NCBI GenBank assembly: GCA_036346375.1
Contig: CM070515.1
Span: 3,742,423-3,806,422 of the forward strand
Direction of reading: 5' to 3'
DNA: 64,000 bases
From: Guadua angustifolia
Taxonomy: Eukaryota > Streptophyta > Magnoliopsida > Poales > Poaceae
Below, piece after piece: positions 57,220 to 64,000 of this stretch. The notes under the pieces were generated by a model. The model did no database searches. It was not told where the DNA came from and saw only the letters and a program-made list of their open reading frames with translations. Every line of letters starts with the position of its first letter. The first letter of the stretch is position 1. Both the position numbers and the translations under genes were made by a program.

Positions 57220-59643
57220 TTACACTGAGGACGTGTCCACATGGCCAGGCTCATTTAGCACATCATCCTCCCCTTCAGTGAGTAACTCCGCGTCCCGGTC
57301 TTCATCACTGGTGAAGTCCCTCCTCTCAAGCTTGGAATTTGCAGCAACGAACACCAGCCGGTGCGCGCGATCAATGCCACCAGCCAAGCTCCCAGGAGCG
57401 GAGAGCCAGCGTACCATGGACGGTGTGCACCTGAACCCCCTAGCGGTCGCATGGAGGAAGATGAGCCGCGCCGCCACCTTCCCCAGCGACTTGAGATCGC
57501 TCAGGTGTGTCTCCCAAACAAGTCGGCTGCTCTGCTTATTCGCGACCTTCATCTTCCCCGTGGACGGGTCAGGCTGACGCACCTGCACCGCCTGCGCGTA
57601 CAACGAGTCCAGCCCATCCGATCGCCATTTCATGAGCTCCATCAGTGCGAGGTGCGCCTCCTCCCGCGACACCATTCTGGTGATCAGCCGGTCCACATCC
57701 TTCTCCTGGTCAGGCGTCAAGCACTTGAACGGCGGGAGGTAGCGCCCACTGGCGGCCTTGACCAGGTACAGGGGATCCAATATGAACGCCGCCGACCAGG
57801 CCGGATGGTAGTTTTTCCTGAACCTCTTCTCGACCACATTCAGGGCACTGCCTTCATCGATGTTGAATTTTTCACACCATTCTCGAACCTTGCCACGTAA
57901 TTCCTCCCAGAGTGGCAGGCATTGCCCAACGAGAGGCCTATCAGCCTCCATCTCCTTCACCATGTCCATGATCAGCTTCACGAGCGAATGCGCAGCCTCG
58001 ACCTCGGTCCAGAACTCCACGTTCTGCACCATCTCCCCCGTCTCCCTCGCAGCCGAGTCATCGATGCAGACCAGCTTATAGGACTCCTCCATCACGGCTA
58101 ACTGGAGAGCGCGAGCAGAGGTCAAGACGTCGTCCAGCATCTCGAAGGCTGCACGGAAGTCACTGCCGCTGCCGTTGAACGGCACAACCGCGACACGGAG
58201 GAGCGAGGCGTGCCCAAGCTCCTGGATTTGATGTTTGTGCAGCAGGGACCGCACCGTCGGCTTGGCATTGAAGCAGGCAGCAAGCTTGGCAGATTTAGCC
58301 GCGGCGGAGCGCAAGAGCGGGAGCTCACGCGCAAAGTCCCGCACCAACCGGGTGAAGCCGTGGATTTGGCAAGACAGGTTCACCATCCAGTAGTGCTTGT
58401 TCTCGAGATCGCGCAGGGCCTTCGATTTGAACCGGTCCGCGACGATGCCAGCGCAATGGTGGAGGTCGTTGGAGGAGCCAGAGGCAGACACCGACGCCAC
58501 GGCATCGAGCAACAACTCCTCGGCGAAGTCGGAGGGCACCGGGGCGGGCACCGGCACGGCGCGGTGGAACACGGACGTGCCATTGGGAAGGTTGACAGAG
58601 AGAGTGACCACCTGCTCCCGCCACCCGTCGGCGGCGAGCTGGAAGAAGAGGGCGTCGCGTATGCGCGCGGTGGCGTCGGCGCGGGCCTCCGCGAAGCGGG
58701 CATCGAGGCGTGGGCCAGCGAGGTCAGCCCGCTGCAGGTCCGGCAGACCGACGTGGCGGAGGAAGGCCCGGAGTTTCGGGTGGCCTGAGGCGGACAGCGA
58801 CACGCCGCCCGACGACTCCAGGAACCAGTCGGCGAGAAGGGCAAGCGCCGCGTCTGCCTGCAGCTTCGGTAGCATCGCCCCCGGCGAAGCCTTGGGCGAC
58901 TTTAGGCGCTTCACGCTGTCCTCCAGCATGGCCAGCGCGCCGAGGTCCTCCTTGCCGCCGGAGAGCACGAGCGCCGACTGGCCCTGCTGCTGCGGCGGCG
59001 GCAGCGCGGGCGGCGGCGGGGAGTAAACAGACGGGTCGACGACGACGAGGTGGTGGGACACGGGCTCCGCGGCCGTGTACGCCGGAGGCAAGGAGTGGCG
59101 CTTGCGACTGCCGGAGTGGTGGTGGTGATGCTGCTGCGGCTGCGGGTGGTGGTGGTAAGGGTGGGAGTGGTGGTGGTGGTGGCGCGGCGAGGAGGGCGCA
59201 ATGGACGAGATGGGGATAGGGGACGATGCAGTCGAGTTGGGCGGCAACGCCTGCGCCGTCGCTTGCGACGTCTGCTGCTGATGCTGCGAGCCGGACGCGC
59301 CCGCGCCCGCGCCGGCTCCCGGCGGCGGCGCGGAGAAGTTGGGGCAGGTGCCCCGTTTGAGGTGCTCGGACGCCGTGCGCGAGGGGTTAGAGGCGGAGAA
59401 GACGGCGGAGCAGAGGGCACAGCGTAGTTTGACGGCCTTGGGCGGCATGCCGGTGTCGGCGGCCGGGATGAGCACCGGCTCCAGGTGCGCCCAGTACCAG
59501 GCGCCCTTGCCCTTGATTGCCTTGGCCCGCACCGTGAGGAGCCCATCGTACCGCTTCTGCGCTGCCCGCGCCGCTGCCTCCTCGCCCCCCATTGCCGCTC
59601 CCCCCGCCGACGCCGCCGGCTCGTCCTGCGCCGCCGTCGACAT
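57220..59643 (-). CDS. BED-type zinc-finger, hAT-transposase-derived nuclear protein
   Basis: Intact single ORF of 807 residues from the ATG at 59643. The frame extends upstream to a TTG at 59718, but ATG is the natural start. Residues 31-105 hold a conserved block with KGAWYWAHLEP (46-56) and a BED-like finger C75-x2-C78, H94-x5-C100 followed by PNF. Residues 154-177 are His- and Gln-rich, and SGSRKRH (177-183) is a possible nuclear signal. The middle resembles the decayed RNase H-like core of hAT transposases. About 707-760 (LKSLGKVAARLIFLHAT) sits where the hAT dimerisation region would be, and the last 32 residues are acidic. From memory it resembles Arabidopsis At1g12380/At1g62870-type proteins, whose function is poorly known. 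The full-length frame and GC-rich coding argue for a domesticated gene, probably DNA-binding; transposition is not implied. Confidence 0.9.
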   Translation of the reverse strand: MSTAAQDEPAASAGGAAMGGEEAAARAAQKRYDGLLTVRAKAIKGKGAWYWAHLEPVLIPAADTGMPPKAVKLRCALCSAVFSASNPSRTASEHLKRGTCPNFSAPPPGAGAGAGASGSQHQQQTSQATAQALPPNSTASSPIPISSIAPSSPRHHHHHSHPYHHHPQPQQHHHHHSGSRKRHSLPPAYTAAEPVSHHLVVVDPSVYSPPPPALPPPQQQGQSALVLSGGKEDLGALAMLEDSVKRLKSPKASPGAMLPKLQADAALALLADWFLESSGGVSLSASGHPKLRAFLRHVGLPDLQRADLAGPRLDARFAEARADATARIRDALFFQLAADGWREQVVTLSVNLPNGTSVFHRAVPVPAPVPSDFAEELLLDAVASVSASGSSNDLHHCAGIVADRFKSKALRDLENKHYWMVNLSCQIHGFTRLVRDFARELPLLRSAAAKSAKLAACFNAKPTVRSLLHKHQIQELGHASLLRVAVVPFNGSGSDFRAAFEMLDDVLTSARALQLAVMEESYKLVCIDDSAARETGEMVQNVEFWTEVEAAHSLVKLIMDMVKEMEADRPLVGQCLPLWEELRGKVREWCEKFNIDEGSALNVVEKRFRKNYHPAWSAAFILDPLYLVKAASGRYLPPFKCLTPDQEKDVDRLITRMVSREEAHLALMELMKWRSDGLDSLYAQAVQVRQPDPSTGKMKVANKQSSRLVWETHLSDLKSLGKVAARLIFLHATARGFRCTPSMVRWLSAPGSLAGGIDRAHRLVFVAANSKLERRDFTSDEDRDAELLTEGEDDVLNEPGHVDTSSV

Positions 59644-59741
59644 GCCGACCGATCGCCTCGGCAGAGAACGGACGACCGATCGATCACGCCCCGCGATGAC
59701 AACAACAACAGCAAACAACCTCCTTCCTCACCGCCAAGCCG

Positions 59742-59933
59742 CTAATCCAATCTCGCGGCGGCGACGGCGGGGAATTCTTGACGGACCGGGCTGACTGCCG
59801 TAGGCGCCAGGCTTCGTCCGCGGCGCGGAATTCTTGACGGACCGGGCTTACTGCCGGAGGGGCCCGGCTTCGTTGGCGGCGGACAACGGCGTCGACGTCG
59901 GTGGCGAGGGCAACCGCGATCGGTGCAGCGCAT
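59742..59933 (-). promoter_or_regulatory. upstream ORF 2, 63 codons, in the BED-gene leader
   Basis: Begins at the ATG at 59933 and ends at a TAG at 59742, 99 nt before the main start. It overlaps uORF 1 in another frame and spans the 56-bp tandem repeat, so its peptide contains KPGPS twice in altered form. It would be bypassed only by leaky scanning or reinitiation. The reading frame could be chance in GC-rich DNA; its position in a predicted 5' leader is the reason for listing it. Confidence 0.45.
59771..59874. repeat. 56-bp tandem duplication in the 5' leader
   Basis: GGAATTCTTGACGGACCGGG starts at 59771 and again at 59827; about 47 bp of each unit are nearly identical, ending CGGCTTCGT or AGGCTTCGT. 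It lies between the predicted transcription start and the main ATG of the BED gene. Confidence 0.85.
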
Positions 59934-59964
59934 TGGCCGGCGGCGGCCGCCGCGGGCCGTCCAT
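59848..59964 (-). promoter_or_regulatory. upstream ORF 1, 38 codons, in the BED-gene leader
   Basis: First ATG (59964) of the predicted leader, ending TAA at 59848. The peptide begins MDGPRRPPPANALHR and has no known conserved uORF family. Scanning ribosomes would meet it before the main start. Only two ATGs, this one and 59933, occur between the GA tract and the main ATG. Confidence 0.5.
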
Positions 59965-60149
59965 CCACGCGCGGGGTGGGTGGGTTATTTCTTGGAGGGT
60001 TTGGGGGTTTAGAAAGGAAGATTTGAGAGAAAACAAAGCCAAGGTAGAGAGAGAAAACAAGGTTTGATAGGGACAAAAGGGGAGGGCAACTCCAGAGGGA
60101 GAGAAGAACTGAGAAGAGGGGAGAGTAGAAGAGTCTTCCTTTCCTTCCC

Positions 60150-60169
60150 CTCTCTCTCTCTCTCTCTCT
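60150..60169 (-). repeat. GA-repeat in the leader or core promoter
   Basis: A (CT)n run on the plus strand, read as (GA)n in the transcript direction, about 60 bp downstream of the TATA box. GA/CT tracts are common in grass 5' leaders and core promoters and can bind BBR/BPC factors (family knowledge). Confidence 0.6.
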
Positions 60170-60226
60170 GTGCGCGCCTTTGCTGCTTCTAATACTAATT
60201 ATAATAATATTTTTTTCTCTTTTAGT

Positions 60227-60233
60227 TTTTATA
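60227..60233 (-). promoter_or_regulatory. predicted TATA box of the BED gene
   Basis: The minus strand reads GCAGCCTATAAAAACTAA here. A start about 30 bp downstream, near 60200, would give a leader of about 550 nt containing the GA tract, both uORFs and the tandem repeat. No other TATA-like word lies closer to the start codon in a suitable context. Confidence 0.5.
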
Positions 60234-60239
60234 GGCTGC

Positions 60240-61343
60240 TCTGCCTAGTGCCTACTCCTTGCCCCCAGAAAATTGAAAAAACCTATTATGGCAGCTTATA
60301 ATTCTGCACCCCCTTGGATGGCTGGCTCCTTAGCTTGCGGTGATGAGATAAGCCCGGATTTTTGTAACTGCTGCAGTAGAATGTAGAAATGGAATGTGTG
60401 GGTCGGGGGAGAAACGGAGGAGAGATCTGGGGCTCACTGCTGCTGCTGGTTGGCAGGAGAGGAAGGTTGTGATGGATGGATGGATAGATGGACGATGACG
60501 GATGATGATGGGGATGGATTGGAGATTGGAGAAGGGTGGGAGAGGGGGCTGTGGAGGGCAGCCTAGGAATTTAAGGGAGGAGCGGAGAGTCTCTCTCTCC
60601 CTTCTCTGGTTCTCTCTCTCTCTCTCTTCGCCTCCTTACTTCTCTCCCGTTTCTTTTTCTGGTCTTTACGCAGGGTTGACTGGCCACCCCCCGCAAGAGG
60701 AATGCCTCTGGTATAATGCTACTCTATTCTTTATGGTACAAGGCCTAAATGTAAATTGCATGGGAGGGATGGATTGTACAAGTGTGTCGTGTTGAGCTAT
60801 TATGCACGAGCCCCCTACAATTATTGTGGTAGAATAGTTGGTGGTTAGAGGCCGTGAGCCCACGCCTTGTTTGAAATCATATCCATGGCATATTTAGCGT
60901 TATGTATTTTTTTCAAATTTAATTCCTTTTCCTACCATAAAAGGTGTAAAAGACGACATCTGTCTCTGCCATACCTAAAGAGCGTGGAAGTACATTGGTG
61001 TTGTGGCAAAGTGAGAGACCATTGGAGCGAGCGTTGGAGTGCGGGAGAAGCTGCGACAACATGGAAGGAGTATTACCGTAGCGGGCCATGTATTACTCCC
61101 GCAGTCAGTTGAGATCTCAGGGCGCTAGTAACTTTCTGCGCTCTCAGGACATCCGTGCCTTCTACGGTAGGGTAGTGGGCTAAATTTGTAAATCCATACA
61201 TAAGGATACTAGATTTGTAACAAAAAAATACAGATCTAGATAAAAAGATGTTTTTCCCACCCGGCACCACAACTCACTGCCTACTAGCATCAGTTTTCGC
61301 ATTACGGCGTATTTTGTCGCACAAGAAAATACATTTTATTAGC
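60240..61343. other. upstream region of the BED gene
   Basis: Includes GATGGATGGATGGATAGATGG (about 60470-60492) and CTCTCTCTCTCTC (about 60612-60626) simple repeats. Short ORFs here (60502-60795 and others) have no domains. It probably contains the distal promoter of the minus-strand gene; no further motif is called. Confidence 0.4.
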
Positions 61344-61352
61344 TGCTACAAG

Positions 61353-61609
61353 CACGGTTTTAAAAACCGGTTCGAAATTTGCGGTATGAAAACTGAAAAA
61401 ACCGTTCGAAAACCGTCAAAAACTGAAGGGTTAAGAAATAAAAAAATTGATTTTTTTTAAATCGAAAACCGCAGTTTTTGAACGTTTTTCGAACACATAA
61501 ATTTTTTTAATTAGACCTGTTTACCGAGCGATTTTGAATCTCGAACCGAAACAATAAGGTTAAAAACCGTGGTTTTCGAATGGTTTTCGCCGGTTTTTAA
61601 AACCCTACA
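61353..61609. mobile_element. Mutator-like MITE, 257 bp
   Basis: GGTTTTAAAAACCGG near the left end and CCGGTTTTTAAAACC near the right end form terminal inverted repeats a few bases inside the borders. TGCTACAAG at 61344-61352 and 61610-61618 is a 9-bp direct repeat, the usual Mutator-type target duplication. The interior repeats the same CGGTTTTCGAA words in both orientations and has no ORF. An 8-bp reading (hAT) is possible if the first T is chance. Confidence 0.75.
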
Positions 61610-61618
61610 TGCTACAAG

Positions 61619-62915
61619 TGCCGTAGCTGATCCGCTGAAGTGTTAAGCTAACAAGATAGAGTAGCTAGCCTGACTCTATTTCGGTGTTAATTCGTCTCAA
61701 TAATTCAATTAATTATAACCACCGGTGTTACACGTACCAATTAACAACGATCCGCCGAAAAAAGCTGTCACAAGTTGTCAGCGTATACGACATATACGAT
61801 GCAACGGCACGTATAAGTCGTTCACTAAACGTTTGCGGTGATTATATATTGATCTATAGATGGGGCTCGCACTGGCTCCTTTGGTTGCACCGTATGATGA
61901 TGGGCCCTCGGGGCGCAAATGAGCGCTCGGAGTCAGCAGTGGCGTAGGCCTAATGATTCAGCCATGGATAGGTTTTTCGGGCAAGTTATTTTGCATGTCG
62001 GTCTAGTACAATAGGAGGCACGCATCTATGCGCTATGGAACCCCACCGGCGCCTAGTGTAATGGCCAAGGACTGTTGTCTTGAGATGGAGGGAGTTAATT
62101 CCATGCCCAACATACAAGGGTACCAGTTTTTGGTGAGGCGCCGTGTATGAGCTGCATACACTATACTCCATGTATGCGCAATGGTGATATTTAAAGTACC
62201 TTCTTCCGATCGGGAAGAGGTTTACAAAATACCACGATAGTTCTTCAGTCAGAAAAGGAGAAGCGAGAGAAAAGGTTGAAGAGCTTGCTTGGCTCTTTAT
62301 TTTGATAAGGTTAGATTATAATGGTGCAAATTAATCATAAACAAATTTTACAGTTTTTACTGTTTTGTAACATGTACAACTATTTTCCAAAAGCATTGGA
62401 GTTATATGACAAACACAAATACTTGCAATATCTAGCCGCAAGTTAGCAAGTTTTTTTTTCCAAAAAGAAAGTTTTAATTTAATTCCTGATCGACCACCTA
62501 TAAGTACTTTATGATCTAACAAAAATACGAAAAGTTTTTGCATGCCACTACTAACTGTGGAAATCTTGGATATACTGTATTTCGTACCTCTGACATGTAG
62601 AATTTGAGTCTACATGACAAAGGATGACATATGCAGGGTCGCCAAAATTTACAGCAACAAAGAAGGAATTGCTAAGAAAACCCTACAGGTAGCTTCGTAT
62701 TAAATTTATGAAATCAACATTAGAGAACAGTAGTTAACATTTCAGAAACTTACAACAATAGCTAGTCGTGGTTAATACTCCCTCACCCGCTCTGACTGGG
62801 AATTTCAACTCACTAAATATAGGTTGTTTTGGACAATAACATGGGTTGCAAGTCCAAAGTACTACTTTGACAGCTAATTTTTATTACAATATATTATTAT
62901 GGATCACAAAAAATA
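61619..62915. other. intergenic DNA, nothing coding
   Basis: No supported ORF. CAGTGGCGTAGG at 61936 resembles a hAT terminus without a partner. A reverse copy of the dispersed repeat lies near 62300-62420. Confidence 0.4.
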
Positions 62916-63141
62916 CTCCCTCCAACTCACAATATAGGTACAAAACCACCGTACATATGACCAAAGAAGCACTAAATCTAAGAAAAAGTTATTGCTGTGT
63001 GGACCATACATACCTCTATTAAAAGACACATATATAGAGCGAAAAAATATTAGAATAAATATACTTAAATTATCTCAACAGGCTTATATTATAGGACATT
63101 GCTTCAGAAGAGTGTGAACTCATATTGTGGGACGGATGGGG
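62916..63141. mobile_element. Stowaway-like MITE, 226 bp
   Basis: Left end CTCCCTCCAACTCACAATAT and right end CATATTGTGGGACGGATGGGG form an imperfect inverted repeat of the CTCCCTCCGTCCCACAATAT Stowaway type. The flanking TA at 62914-62915 and 63142-63143 is the Tc1/mariner-style TA duplication. Non-coding. Confidence 0.85.
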
Positions 63142-63143
63142 TA

Positions 63144-64000
63144 CATGTGAAAATATATTTCACATTTCAAATGTTGCTCCTGGGACAAATTCTGATCTTT
63201 CGAAATGTTTTATCTACTTGCCTGTTATATCTAAATGTTTTCAGCAAATAGCGACGTTGAGCTTAAACTTTCACTGCTATTCGATGGAAGAAGCTATACG
63301 GGGGAAAACGGCTATTTTGCACCTAGAAATTTCCACAGGAAACAAGATGATTTCTCTAGAATTTTGGCAAAATTTCCCAGACGCGAGCCTTGAGCCCTCA
63401 GTTGAAAACTGGCCCTAGTCAAGTCGACTCAGTCAGTCTAATTGAAAGTGGTACAGACGAGATCTCTGTCCACTCGTCTCCACGTATGATACAACTTATA
63501 GCATATATTTCCCCCCTCCAAACGCTCCTTTTAGGATTTCCTATCATGATGTTGCGGAATATATTTGCAGCGTAATACCCTACCAGGCAGGCTACCCCCT
63601 CCCTCGCATCGCATGCTAGCCCAAAAGAAAAGAAAAGGCCGTTTTTTATTTGGGCGTAATTCTTTTTATGTATACTACATGCGGGTTAAATTCGGTAATA
63701 CTCTGGGAATGTCCAATTTTGACATGACATGCCCCTTTCCTGGAGGAAAAGACCCTGATTGCCAGGGATGTGCGCTAAGTCAGGACAGCAACAGAAGCGG
63801 CTTCAGCTTGTTCTGAAAGCTCCTAAACAAAACACACTGCTCCAGTTCCAGTATAACATAAGCAGCTGCTACTATATTGCGTAGCTAGTGTGCTGCTAGT
63901 ACGCTAGTCCCTCAATAGAATAGTACAGTTAGGAGTCCGGGTTTGTGCTGACGCTACGTATCCCAAAGATAATCTGATATAATTAAATGATGCTTTTGGC
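63144..64000. other. intergenic DNA to the window end
   Basis: Three plus-strand ORFs of 61-97 codons (63125-63816) overlap in different frames; the first starts inside the Stowaway MITE. None has a recognisable domain. No RNA gene or further element end was seen. Confidence 0.4.

Noticed and set aside
59644..59718. Upstream extension of the BED protein to position 59718
   Set aside because: The first codon there is TTG, not ATG, and the 25 extra residues look like translated leader. The ATG at 59643 is the first in-frame ATG.
57233..59794. Several 100-209-codon ORFs opposite the BED gene
   Set aside because: Shadows of a GC-rich coding sequence, with no domain and no independent start context.

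Overview
The window is nuclear DNA of a grass, most likely Oryza or a near relative. This is inferred from the transposon families (Tourist, Stowaway and hAT MITEs, Ty3/gypsy and Ty1/copia elements of rice type) and from GC-rich, grass-style coding sequence. There are no bacterial-type operons. It is transposon-dense and gene-poor: only one intact, convincing protein-coding gene is visible, a BED-finger/hAT-transposase-derived gene on the minus strand (57220-59643) with a TATA box, a GA-rich leader and two upstream ORFs. A small 80-codon minus-strand ORF (8995-9237) has coding-like composition but no recognised family.

Layout. 1-10042: AT-rich intergenic DNA with an old 1.2-kb direct duplication, a Tourist MITE (3581-3868) and scattered hAT-like ends. 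10043-14292: a 1.2-kb tandem duplication containing the 3' part of a LINE; the first copy was later split by a 1.4-kb insertion flanked by a 13-bp direct repeat. 14399-14640: a Tourist-like MITE. 18415-30205: an 11.8-kb Ty3/gypsy element on the minus strand with a GCGGG target duplication and about 1.1-kb LTRs. Each LTR carries four ~106-bp U3 repeats built round a CACGTG core. Its gag-pol is decayed, and an ORF-rich antisense segment lies before the 3' LTR. 30838-31696: an insertion flanked by a 16-bp direct repeat. 31713-41300: remains of an older gypsy element, interrupted in its integrase by a structurally complete 5.1-kb Ty1/copia element (32963-38052), by an LTR-like piece and by a MITE.

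41978-48787: a large gypsy-type LTR that took in a 1.65-kb non-autonomous hAT element (46304-47949, target duplication GGGGTGAA) with an internal minisatellite. A 2-2.5-kb tandem duplication then copied part of both, with its junction at a (TG)n tract. Directly downstream lies a second, separate tandem duplication of 1.6 kb (48054-51286) that spans the LTR end and flanking DNA. 52000-52519 is a hAT MITE with an 8-bp target duplication. 57220-60240 is the BED/hAT-derived gene with its leader and promoter. 61353-61609 (Mutator-like MITE, 9-bp duplication) and 62916-63141 (Stowaway) close the window.

Most of the history can be read as layers of insertion with intact target duplications. The main biology worth following is the uORF-bearing leader of the domesticated-transposase gene, the repeated G-box array in the gypsy U3, and the run of neighbouring tandem duplications at 42.9-51.3 kb. 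All family names are assigned from motifs seen in translation and from memory of the families; no database search was run.
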